The position numbers and the translations under genes are program-made. The notes under the pieces are model-generated. The model was not told the DNA's origin. It saw only the letters and a program-made list of their open reading frames with translations, and did no database searches. A stretch of DNA of 5,767 nt from DATAYF01 sp036272735 (GTDB lineage: Bacteria; Chloroflexota; Ktedonobacteria; Ktedonobacterales; Ktedonobacteraceae): NCBI GenBank assembly GCA_036272735.1, contig DATAYF010000496.1, positions 1-5,767 on the forward strand, written 5' to 3'. Positions 1-5,600 of this stretch are shown piece by piece (within the stretch, counting starts at the first letter, position 1; the number at the start of each line of letters is the position of its first letter).

Positions 1-92
1 AGGCCGCTTGTCGATAAGCTAGAAAAACTTTTTTATGCGATTGTCTCAACGAGCACAGCTTCGTCATCTACAATCAGAATTTTACGCCCCAC
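1..92 (-). pseudogene. Response regulator N-terminus (PhoB/PhoP-like receiver), broken by an early stop; runs off the window
   Basis: Reading from a GTG at 92, the peptide is MGRKILIVDDEAVLVETIA and then TAA (35-33). The beta-1 strand KILIVDDE, with the acidic pair that binds magnesium in receiver domains, is unmistakable for a two-component response regulator, and VETIA matches the start of helix 1 in OmpR/PhoB-type members. The start is preceded by an AGGGTGA stretch, and the gene begins 34 nt after pstB copy 2 on the same strand, so it looks like the last visible gene of the pst operon and a likely phosphate-starvation regulator. After the stop the same frame continues SFSSLSTSG; skipping 12 nt (33-22) would give ETIAYSLSTSG, the normal helix-1 pattern. 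The phosphorylated aspartate and output domain lie outside the window. It could be a true pseudogene, a sequencing or assembly error, or an unusual expression control. The receiver identity is firm; the broken state is seen, its cause is not. Confidence 0.7.
22..33 (-). other. 12-nt insertion carrying a stop codon in the response regulator
   Basis: On the minus strand the segment is AAAAAGTTTTTC, five A, one G, five T, one C, so 11 of its 12 bases form a self-complementary unit around the G. It sits inside what would be a TAT (Tyr) codon: GCA TA[12 nt]T AGC. The length is a multiple of three, so the downstream frame is the same on both sides and only the created TAA stop interrupts it. That this is an insertion is inferred from the receiver consensus, not from comparison with a relative. 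Confidence 0.45.
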
Positions 93-126
93 GGCTCACC
101 CTATGCATTGTTGGTATTTTCATGGC

Positions 127-999
127 CTAACTAAATCTTCCACTAATATAATCTTCAGTCTCTTTCTGCACTGGATGCCCAAAGAGGTCAACAGTCGGGC
201 TATACTCGAGCATTTTACCACTCAAGAAAAAGCCGGTATACTGCGAGACGCGTGCCGCCTGTTGCATATTGTGGGTTACAACCACAATCGTATAATCCTT
301 TGCCAGTGCCACGATCAGCTCTTCAATTTTCAGTGTCGCAATGGGATCGAGTGCGGAAGCTGGCTCATCCATCAAGAGCACATCGGGATTAACCGCGATG
401 GCGCGAGCAATGCACAGGCGCTGCTGTTGACCGCCAGAAAGTCCAAGGGCCGATGTCTTTAGCCGATCTTTTACTTCATCCCACAGCGCTGCACCACGCA
501 GGCTCGCTTCCACCCGTTCTCGTATATACTTGCCAGATTTCCCCTGGACACGCAAGCCATAAGCTACGTTTTCAAAGATTGATTTTGGAAACGGGTTGGG
601 GCGCTGAAAGACCATCCCAACACGTTTACGTAATGTCACAACATCCGCATCATTACGAAAGATATTTTCTCCAGCAAGCAGCGCTTCCCCCTCGATACGG
701 GTGTGTGGAATCAGGTCGTTCATGCGATTAAGCGTGCGTAAAAACGTGGACTTTCCACAACCTGAAGGACCAATCAGCGCTGTCACCTGGTGTTCACGTA
801 TCAACATGGAAATATCATAAAGGGCCTGCTTTGGCCCATACCAGAAATTCTCATGCTGCACATCAATTTTTACTTCAGCCTCGGCATTAACCCGCGCTGT
901 GGCTTCACCAAGTTGTAGCTTCGGCACCGATGGCGATTCAGGAGATGGGTACTCCCACTGATTTTTTTCTGCACCGGGCTGATTCAAACTTGTATCCAT
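127..999 (-). CDS. pstB: Phosphate ABC transporter ATP-binding protein PstB, copy 2, with N-terminal extension
   Basis: Cytoplasmic ATPase that powers phosphate import through PstC/PstA; 290 residues. Seen motifs: Walker A GPSGCGKS at 77-84, Q-loop in VFQRPNPFP (Gln132), signature LSGGQ at 187-191, Walker B VLLMDEP at 207-213, switch His243 in VVTHN, and the PstB-typical tail ETEDYISGRFS. All catalytic positions are intact, so it should be active. PstB proteins are usually about 250-260 residues; here about 45 extra N-terminal residues, rich in Pro, Ser, Glu and Ala, precede the ABC domain. The ATG at 999 is supported by AAGGAGG 4 nt upstream, and no other Met occurs before residue 65, so the extension is probably real. 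It is similar to copy 1 along its whole ABC domain but clearly diverged, so this is not a recent duplication. It follows the 77-residue gene after 113 nt without a clear promoter or terminator; that gap holds only a weak CATTG/CAATG hairpin (1072-1085). Confidence 0.95.
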   Translation of the reverse strand: MDTSLNQPGAEKNQWEYPSPESPSVPKLQLGEATARVNAEAEVKIDVQHENFWYGPKQALYDISMLIREHQVTALIGPSGCGKSTFLRTLNRMNDLIPHTRIEGEALLAGENIFRNDADVVTLRKRVGMVFQRPNPFPKSIFENVAYGLRVQGKSGKYIRERVEASLRGAALWDEVKDRLKTSALGLSGGQQQRLCIARAIAVNPDVLLMDEPASALDPIATLKIEELIVALAKDYTIVVVTHNMQQAARVSQYTGFFLSGKMLEYSPTVDLFGHPVQKETEDYISGRFS

Positions 1000-1003
1000 A
1001 ACG

Positions 1004-1010
1004 CCTCCTT
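1004..1010 (-). promoter_or_regulatory. Strong Shine-Dalgarno site of pstB copy 2
   Basis: AAGGAGG on the minus strand, 4 nt before the ATG at 999. It decides the start and so supports the unusual N-terminal extension of this PstB. Confidence 0.85.
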
Positions 1011-1112
1011 GTCACTCACTGGAAATTCAAAGAAACGAGCAACGAGTAGATAGTTCCATGGCGCTACTTACCATTGCTACCAATGCTTGATAAATTCTTT
1101 ACTCTCTCTCTG

Positions 1113-1346
1113 TTAAGCGAGTGGATACTCCTTATGCAAAGGGATAGCCGTATCCACAATCAGGCGATCAGCCAGAACAACTAAGCGGATGTAACAACCG
1201 GCAAGGGTTTTACTGATAAAATAGGGACGACCCTCATATGAGATGTGGCCACTGCGCGCAACTTTGCGCGAGAAGATAGAAGCCCCAGCGGGTAGGTCAC
1301 TCCCTGTATTTCCTCCAGAGTTCGGCATGTTGGCTATAAAGTTCAT
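1113..1346 (-). CDS. 77-residue unknown protein with integrase/transposase C-terminal-like small beta-barrel motif
   Basis: I do not recognise this gene as a named family. The start at 1346 is chosen because AAGGAG lies 9 nt upstream; an in-frame ATG at 1364 has no ribosome site, and the AAGGAG falls inside its codons 2-3. Residues 1-25 (Asn/Gly/Ser-rich) look disordered. Residues 33-77 show alternating hydrophobic strands: GHISYEGRPYFISKTLAG at 33-50, then YIRLVVLADRLIVDT and a short basic end. The pattern G-x-I-x-Y-x-G-R-x-Y-x-I-x3-LAG resembles the SH3-like C-terminal domain of IS481/Mu-type DDE transposases, from memory of that family. There is no catalytic domain, signal peptide or membrane segment. 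It lies in line with the operon, 56 nt after pstB copy 1 and 113 nt before copy 2, so it is probably cotranscribed. It could be a stand-alone nucleic-acid- or protein-binding barrel, or a transposase remnant. The coding call is fairly sure; the fold is a guess. Confidence 0.7.
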   Translation of the reverse strand: MNFIANMPNSGGNTGSDLPAGASIFSRKVARSGHISYEGRPYFISKTLAGCYIRLVVLADRLIVDTAIPLHKEYPLA

Positions 1347-1355
1347 GTTTGTCTT

Positions 1356-1361
1356 CTCCTT
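1356..1361 (-). promoter_or_regulatory. Shine-Dalgarno site that sets the start of the 77-residue gene
   Basis: AAGGAG, 9 nt before the ATG at 1346. It lies inside the longer reading frame starting at 1364, which argues for the shorter protein. Confidence 0.75.
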
Positions 1362-1402
1362 CATTGCTAGGGATAACAGCTATTCTGTCTCTTCCTATTT
1401 AG

Positions 1403-2155
1403 CTAACTGAAGCGTCCAGTAATATAATCTTCGGTTTCCTTCTGCTCCGGATGAGAAAAGAATCTCGTTGTCTCACCAACCTCGATAAGCTTTCCTTGAA
1501 GAAAGAAGGCAGTTTTGTCAGCAATACGACCCGCTTGTTGCATATTATGGGTTACAACGACGACCGGGTATGTGCTTTTCAACTGATTGATAAGCTCTTC
1601 AACTTGAAAGGTTGAAATAGGATCAAGTGCCGAGCAAGGCTCATCCATAAGCAGAACTTTTGGCCCGACAGCCAGGGCACGAGCGATACAGAGTCGCTGT
1701 TGCTGTCCACCAGACAGTTGAGAAGCTGGCTCTCCCAAACGATCCTTGACCTCTTCCCAGAGTGCAGCTTGCCTAAGACTACGCTCAACAACTTCTTTGA
1801 GTCCCGCCCCTTGAGCCAGCGCATTAAGGCGAACGCCGAGAGCGACATTCTCAAAAATACTGAGCGTTGGTATGGGATTGGGGCGCTGAAACACCATGCC
1901 GATATGACGCCGCACATACATTGGCTTGATTGCATGTCCGTAAATATCTATCTCATCAATAAGCACTTCTCCCTCCACTCGCCCACCCACTACTTCCTCG
2001 TGCATGCGATTCAGGCAGCGGACAAAAGTAGATTTTCCGCACCCAGATGGTCCAATGATGGCGGTAGCACCCGGTGATTCGATCGAGAGATTGATATCAT
2101 AAAGGGTCTGAGAACGCCCGTACCACACATTCAGGTTACGAACTTCTATTGACAA
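1403..2155 (-). CDS. pstB: Phosphate ABC transporter ATP-binding protein PstB, copy 1
   Basis: ATPase subunit of the phosphate importer, acting at the cytoplasmic face of PstC/PstA; 250 residues, the usual PstB length. Motifs seen: Walker A GPSGCGKS at 35-42, Q-loop Gln90 in VFQRPNPIP, signature LSGGQ at 147-151, Walker B VLLMDEP at 167-173, D-loop SALDP, switch His203 in VVTHN, and the family tail ETEDYITGRFS. All are intact. The start is a TTG at 2155, with AAAGGAG 6 nt upstream; no in-frame ATG lies nearby (the next Met is residue 51, inside the ABC core), and the peptide SIEVRNLNVWYG begins just where other PstB proteins do. An ATT directly before the TTG is a formal but unlikely alternative. 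It follows pstA after 78 nt, in the normal pstSCAB order, so it is the likelier main ATPase, with copy 2 as the additional one. Confidence 0.96.
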   Translation of the reverse strand: MSIEVRNLNVWYGRSQTLYDINLSIESPGATAIIGPSGCGKSTFVRCLNRMHEEVVGGRVEGEVLIDEIDIYGHAIKPMYVRRHIGMVFQRPNPIPTLSIFENVALGVRLNALAQGAGLKEVVERSLRQAALWEEVKDRLGEPASQLSGGQQQRLCIARALAVGPKVLLMDEPCSALDPISTFQVEELINQLKSTYPVVVVTHNMQQAGRIADKTAFFLQGKLIEVGETTRFFSHPEQKETEDYITGRFS

Positions 2156-2161
2156 AATGTG

Positions 2162-2168
2162 CTCCTTT
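2162..2168 (-). promoter_or_regulatory. Shine-Dalgarno site supporting a TTG start for pstB copy 1
   Basis: AAAGGAG, 6 nt before the TTG at 2155. The good spacing and the lack of a nearby in-frame ATG make the TTG the likely initiator. A TTG usually initiates less efficiently than ATG, which could reduce copy-1 output relative to copy 2. Confidence 0.75.
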
Positions 2169-2233
2169 CCCCCTTGCTCATTGCTGCATCACCCAACAAA
2201 AGCAGGATTGACACTTTATTCCTCAGAAGCGAG

Positions 2234-3139
2234 CTACCGGCGCCCATCGCGTTGAAATCCTCCTGTTGCCCAGCGGATCGCAAACGAAGTCAGCACAATG
2301 AGCACAATGAGCACAAGAGAACCAGCATAGGACTGATTGATCTGCGCCTGATAGGGGCTTTCCGCGAAGTTAAAGATACGTAAAGGGAGCGCATCCATAG
2401 GCTGGGTAATATCAGAATTAAAGAAGGGATTGCCAAAGGCAGTCATCAAGAGCGGAGCCGTCTCGCCAGCGACACGTGCCATGGCAAGAACAACACCAGT
2501 AATGATACCATTGCGTGCTGCAGGAATGACGACACGCAGGATAGTTCGAGATTCAGTCGCACCAAGAGCGAGCGAAGCCTCACGTAACTCTTCTGGCACT
2601 AAGTGGAGCACTTCTTCCGAGGTACGAGCAACGATAGGGATCATGATAATACCCAGGGCCACGCCGCCTGCCAGGCCGGAAAAGGTTTGCTGAGGAACCA
2701 CGACAAAGATCCAGGCAAACAGACCAAAGATGATGGTCGGAATGCCGGTCAGTACATCCACCAGGAAACGCACTCCCATGGCAATGGGTCCACGCCCAAA
2801 CTCAGAAAGATAAATGCCGGTGAAAAGGCCAAGCGGGACCCCCAAAAGCGATGCCAGACCCACCAGGATCAGCGATCCCTGGATACCATTCGCCATACCG
2901 CCCCCAGGCGCCCCATTGGCAGTAGGGATTTGAGTAAACAGGTCCAAATTGATATTGGGAAGCCCTGCATGTACCACATAGAGCAGCAAGAAGAGCAAGA
3001 CCGCCACAGCGAATGCGGTTGCAAGCACCGCGAAAATGATGATCAAGCTATTACTCACACGTCTGCGCGTGTTATGCACCGTGCGTGGAGCCAGAAAAGG
3101 ATTTGTTGTAACGGGTGGCTTTTCGACAGTGACACTCAT
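2234..3139 (-). CDS. pstA: Phosphate ABC transporter permease PstA
   Basis: Inner-membrane channel subunit that pairs with PstC and passes phosphate from PstS to the cytoplasm; 301 residues, close to the usual size. Six hydrophobic segments are visible at about 31-56, 85-110, 128-148, 154-172, 211-232 and 270-289. The cytoplasmic coupling (EAA) loop that docks on PstB is EASLALGATESRTI and following, about 187-206, with the conserved Gly193. The segment MARVAGETAPLL (220-231) holds the Arg222/Glu226 pair typical of Pst permeases. The PstA-type N-terminus with a basic RRR before the first helix fits a cytoplasmic N-terminus. The ATG overlaps the pstC stop by 4 nt (ATGA), and a GGAGGA site lies within the 3' end of pstC, implying translational coupling. 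The C-terminal helix is encoded partly by a small 9-nt tandem repeat. Confidence 0.96.
   Translation of the reverse strand: MSVTVEKPPVTTNPFLAPRTVHNTRRRVSNSLIIIFAVLATAFAVAVLLFLLLYVVHAGLPNINLDLFTQIPTANGAPGGGMANGIQGSLILVGLASLLGVPLGLFTGIYLSEFGRGPIAMGVRFLVDVLTGIPTIIFGLFAWIFVVVPQQTFSGLAGGVALGIIMIPIVARTSEEVLHLVPEELREASLALGATESRTILRVVIPAARNGIITGVVLAMARVAGETAPLLMTAFGNPFFNSDITQPMDALPLRIFNFAESPYQAQINQSYAGSLVLIVLIVLTSFAIRWATGGFQRDGRR
2292..2317 (-). repeat. Short 9-nt tandem repeat inside pstA
   Basis: On the plus strand AGCACAATG occurs twice in a row, followed by AGCACAAG, almost three units. It encodes the repeating Leu-Ile-Val of the last membrane helix (LVLIVLIVL). Slippage here would add or remove three residues without shifting the frame. 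It is small enough to be a chance result of coding for a Leu/Ile/Val-rich helix. Confidence 0.7.
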
Positions 3140-4110
3140 GCGACAAGTCCTCCGACCCGGCCCATCCGGTAGATCAGAATACGCGCCAGAACATTTGTTA
3201 TCAGCGTGATAATAAATACGAGCAGGCCGGCCTCAATCACCGACGAGAAGAAGAGACCTGGCGTTGCTTCGTTGAACTGATTCGCGATCACACTTGCCAG
3301 CGTGTAGCCGGTACTAAAAAAACTCGCACTGATAGGCGAGGCCTGGTTGCCAATAACCATAGTGACTGCCATAGTCTCACCAAGCGCGCGACCGAGCGCT
3401 AGGATTACTCCGCCCATAATACCGGCTCGTGCGTAAGGGATAATCGCGTGCCGGATGACTTCCCAACGCGTCGCGCCTAATGCGAGAAGTGCCTCACGTT
3501 GCGCTGGTGGCGTCGTCAGAATAACTTCACGCGATACGCTCGTAATCAAAGGCAACACCATAATCATCAGGATAAGTCCCGCAGCAAGCAAACCTAGTCC
3601 ATGATACTGACCTTGGAAAAAGGGCAGAAAGCCCAGATATTTTTGTAGCCAGGGGTCTCCTGAGGTTTGCAACCAGGGAGCCAGGACGAGAAAACCAAAC
3701 AGACCATAGATCACACTGGGAACAGCAGCCAGCAATTCTACAATAAAAGCCAGCGGTTTCTGAAGAGGTCGTGGACAGAAATCTACAAGAAAAAGAGCTG
3801 TTCCTATTCCAATAGGGACAGCGAAAAGGAGTGCAAATGCTGAAGTTACCAAGGTGCCAAAAATGGCTGGGGCGACACCGAATACGTTGTGAACTGGGTC
3901 AAGTGCTTGATTTGTGAGAAAACTCAAACCAAAGTGTTGGATCGTAGGCCAAGAATTAACGATGAGAACACCTGTAACGCCCACAATGATCACTACGACG
4001 AACAAAACGAGCAGAAGGGTAAAACCACGGAAAAGCACATCGCTGAGAGGACGATTGCCCTGTCCAAGGAGCCGCGTTACTCTTCTCGTTCGAGAAAGAC
4101 TCTTTTGCAT
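3136..4110 (-). CDS. pstC: Phosphate ABC transporter permease PstC
   Basis: Membrane partner of PstA in the phosphate channel; 324 residues, normal for the family. Hydrophobic segments lie at about 29-51, 81-109, 122-145, 171-191, 229-252 and 288-311. The N-terminus (QKSLSRTRRVTR) is basic and should stay in the cytoplasm. The EAA coupling loop is REALLALGATRWEVIRHAIIP at about 205-225, split here as REALLALGAT then RWEVIRHAIIP, with the conserved Gly212. The segment LGRALGETMAV (239-249) carries the Arg241/Glu245 pair that matches residues important for transport in the E. coli protein. The gene is followed by pstA with a 4-nt overlap and is preceded by a 155-nt gap after pstS that contains a hairpin. 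The ATG at 4110 has only a rather distant AAGGAAG site (about 9 nt), which may mean weaker translation than pstS. Confidence 0.96.
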   Translation of the reverse strand: MQKSLSRTRRVTRLLGQGNRPLSDVLFRGFTLLLVLFVVVIIVGVTGVLIVNSWPTIQHFGLSFLTNQALDPVHNVFGVAPAIFGTLVTSAFALLFAVPIGIGTALFLVDFCPRPLQKPLAFIVELLAAVPSVIYGLFGFLVLAPWLQTSGDPWLQKYLGFLPFFQGQYHGLGLLAAGLILMIMVLPLITSVSREVILTTPPAQREALLALGATRWEVIRHAIIPYARAGIMGGVILALGRALGETMAVTMVIGNQASPISASFFSTGYTLASVIANQFNEATPGLFFSSVIEAGLLVFIITLITNVLARILIYRMGRVGGLVA

Positions 4111-4163
4111 ACAATACCACTTCCTTTTTATATTGGCATCGTGCTATTGATAGTCTTTGCTGA

Positions 4164-4219
4164 AGGCATGTTCCCTGTATCCACGCGAATATCTACGACT
4201 AACGATAGGAAACATGCCT
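4164..4219 (-). other. Hairpin in the pstS-pstC gap, probable mRNA processing or stabilising element
   Basis: Arms 4164-4175 and 4208-4219 pair over 12 bp around a 32-nt loop. In the minus (operon) transcript all 12 pairs form, one of them a G-U wobble; in a plus transcript that position is an A-C mismatch. No U-run follows the hairpin in the operon direction, so it should not stop transcription fully. A T-run (CTTTTTT) does follow on the plus strand, so it could act as a terminator for any antisense transcription. The likely role is protecting the pstS 3' end or lowering read-through so that PstS exceeds the permeases, as is known for hairpins after other binding-protein genes. The role is inferred. 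Confidence 0.55.
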
Positions 4220-4265
4220 CTTTTTTGGGAAAGTGAGATGTTAACTCGCTTGCCGATACTTGTAA

Positions 4266-5387
4266 CTACTTGACAAGCCCTGTATAGCAAGGCGCGTTAT
4301 TGCTACCGCACGTCATGGACTTAATCTGATTCTCAGATTTGGTCACAAGGGCAGCAGGCAGCGGGACATAACTGAGCGGCGTCGAGTACTGCTGCCCTTC
4401 GTGTATCATCCACCAGAGCATGTTCGCGACCGCCTGGCCTTTGTTGACATTCGTCTGATGCTGATAGACCACCACCCATGAGAAGCCAGAGATGGGATAC
4501 GAGGCATCACCCGCTGCGTTGACAATGAAGAAGCGCAGGTCGGCGGGGATGGTTGTCACATTAGCCGCATCAGCCTTCGCTCCATCCAGAGAAGGCAAGA
4601 CATGCTTGCCATTGGCATTGGTAACAGCGGCATAGGAGAGATTGTTGGAAATCACATACGCCAGTTCGACGTACCCGATCGAGCCAGGCGTGCTCTTAAT
4701 CGCCGCCGCGACGCCCGCATTGCCTTTGCCACCCACACCAAGTGGCCAGTTGACCGTCGTGCCCGCGCCGACCTTTGTTGACCAGGCAGGACTGACCGCG
4801 CTGAGATAGTGCGTAAAGATACCGGTCGTGCCGCTACCATCGGAGCGATGCACCGAGGTAATGGTTTCATGCGGGAGGGTGACACCTGGGTTAGCCGCCT
4901 TGATGGCCGCGTTATCCCAGGAGGTAATGGTTCCAAGATAGATTCCCGAGACGATGGCGGGCGTCAAGTTCAGATGACCCGAGACACTCGCAAGGTTATA
5001 CGACAGTGCAACTGCGCCGAGCGTGACCGGGACATGGATGATCGTTCCGCCCGTGCTTGTGCCCTCCTGCACGTCCGTTAAGGGGGTATCTGTCGCGCCA
5101 AAGTCTACGGTGTGGGCAAGTAACTGATTAATGCCTGCACCACTGCCGACCGACTGATAGTTTACATTCACCCCACATTTGGACTTCGGATAGTTGGCCG
5201 GAGCAAACATCTGAGAAAAAAGGGGATTATCAAATGTCGATCCAGCGCCAGTCAAACCGGAAACTGACGGGCAGCCTGCGGTAGGTGTCCCATTAGTAGT
5301 AGGAGTGCTTCCTCCACAGGCCGAAATAAGCATACTGATTACCACTGCGGCTCCCAACAGGAGTGCAAGGTTTTTCTGTTTGGGCAT
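4266..5387 (-). CDS. pstS: Phosphate-binding lipoprotein PstS
   Basis: Extracytoplasmic high-affinity phosphate receptor that delivers phosphate to PstC/PstA; 373 residues. The start is the ATG at 5387, with AGGAGGA just upstream; a longer frame from a TTG at 5417 lacks such a site and would spoil the signal peptide. The N-terminus has Lys residues, a hydrophobic stretch at about 7-21, and a lipobox ISAC with Cys24, so it is predicted to be lipid-anchored, followed by a Thr/Pro-rich linker. Phosphate-binding elements: GAGST at 47-51, SVGSGAG at 79-85, FGATD at 96-100 and RSDGSGT at 181-187, all with the normal residues. A later GKGNAGVAAAIKSTPGSIGY region and PISGFSWVV are also typical. Cys360 and Cys367 near the end may form a disulfide loop. 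It is the first gene of the operon, after a candidate Pho-box promoter. Confidence 0.97.
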   Translation of the reverse strand: MPKQKNLALLLGAAVVISMLISACGGSTPTTNGTPTAGCPSVSGLTGAGSTFDNPLFSQMFAPANYPKSKCGVNVNYQSVGSGAGINQLLAHTVDFGATDTPLTDVQEGTSTGGTIIHVPVTLGAVALSYNLASVSGHLNLTPAIVSGIYLGTITSWDNAAIKAANPGVTLPHETITSVHRSDGSGTTGIFTHYLSAVSPAWSTKVGAGTTVNWPLGVGGKGNAGVAAAIKSTPGSIGYVELAYVISNNLSYAAVTNANGKHVLPSLDGAKADAANVTTIPADLRFFIVNAAGDASYPISGFSWVVVYQHQTNVNKGQAVANMLWWMIHEGQQYSTPLSYVPLPAALVTKSENQIKSMTCGSNNAPCYTGLVK

Positions 5388-5390
5388 GAG

Positions 5391-5416
5391 TCCTCCTGCT
5401 CGCTTCCTAACGAGCA
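5391..5416 (-). promoter_or_regulatory. pstS ribosome site abutting a small hairpin
   Basis: AGGAGGA (5397-5391) lies 3 nt before the pstS ATG and fixes the start. Directly upstream, TGCTCG (5416-5411) can pair with CGAGCA (5402-5397) around an 8-nt loop; the last base of the stem is the first A of the ribosome site. The stem could modestly tune ribosome access, but 6 bp may be chance. Confidence 0.55.
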
Positions 5417-5440
5417 ATATATATACTGTTTACAGCTTCG

Positions 5441-5471
5441 GGCGGCCAGCAGGTTTTCCCTCCTGTCCGCC
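5441..5471 (-). promoter_or_regulatory. Imperfect hairpin in the pstS leader
   Basis: In the minus strand GGCGG (5471-5467) pairs with CCGCC (5445-5441), and inside it CAGG (5465-5462) with CCTG (5453-5450), leaving unpaired bases between the two helices. It lies about 54 nt before the pstS start, and would be in the mRNA if transcription starts near the candidate Pho boxes. It does not match a riboswitch that I recognise. A 10-bp palindrome CTGTTTACAG (5426-5435) and an AT run TATATATATT lie between it and the gene; the AT run could be a second -10 element, but no matching -35 is visible. Confidence 0.35.
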
Positions 5472-5496
5472 TTCCACTCATACCGTATCACTCATG

Positions 5497-5535
5497 CATT
5501 AACTATTCTTTATAGATAAATTAAGAGCATGTAAA
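5497..5535 (-). promoter_or_regulatory. Candidate Pho-box promoter region of the pst operon
   Basis: On the minus strand the hexamers TTTACA, TTAATT, ATAAAG and TTAATG begin at 5535, 5524, 5513 and 5502, exactly 11 bp apart. Direct TT(A/T/C)A(A/C/T)A-like repeats on an 11-bp period are the known pattern for PhoP-type boxes in Firmicutes. Here three of four units fit loosely and one (ATAAAG) does not. A TATGAG at 5482-5477 lies 14 bp after the last unit and could be the -10 element; TATAAA (5514-5509) is another possibility. The position before pstS and a response-regulator gene in the same operon support the idea. The site is AT-rich, so chance matches are a real risk. Confidence 0.4.
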
Positions 5536-5600
5536 TTTCCCTTCCTTTGGGATAGGCTCATCCGGGAGTCACGGTCTTTTTTTAGAGAGCGCAGGAAGAA

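Noticed and set aside
29..35. A AAA AAG-like slippery run in the response regulator that could suggest programmed frameshifting
   Set aside because: The zero-frame TAA precedes the run, and the sequence after it returns to the original frame, so a frameshift would not restore the receiver; a 12-nt insertion fits better.
1072..1085. CATTG/CAATG hairpin in the gap before pstB copy 2
   Set aside because: Only 5 bp with a 4-nt loop and no T-run; too weak to call a terminator or regulator.
1369..1380. TAGGGATAACAG, the first 12 bases of the 18-bp I-SceI homing site
   Set aside because: The remaining six bases do not match, and there is no intron or homing endonuclease in the window; a chance match or coincidental AT-rich similarity.
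1579..1935. A 118-codon minus-strand frame within pstB copy 1
   Set aside because: It overlaps the ABC domain of PstB in another frame and has no family features.
2603..3172. A 189-codon plus-strand frame opposite pstA and the pstC end
   Set aside because: It is an antisense shadow of membrane-protein codons, very rich in Arg, Lys, Gln and His, with no ribosome site or recognisable motif; pstA on the other strand explains the conservation.
5388..5417. Longer pstS starting at TTG 5417
   Set aside because: It would add ten residues before a good lipoprotein signal, and no ribosome site precedes it; AGGAGGA directly before the ATG at 5387 is decisive.
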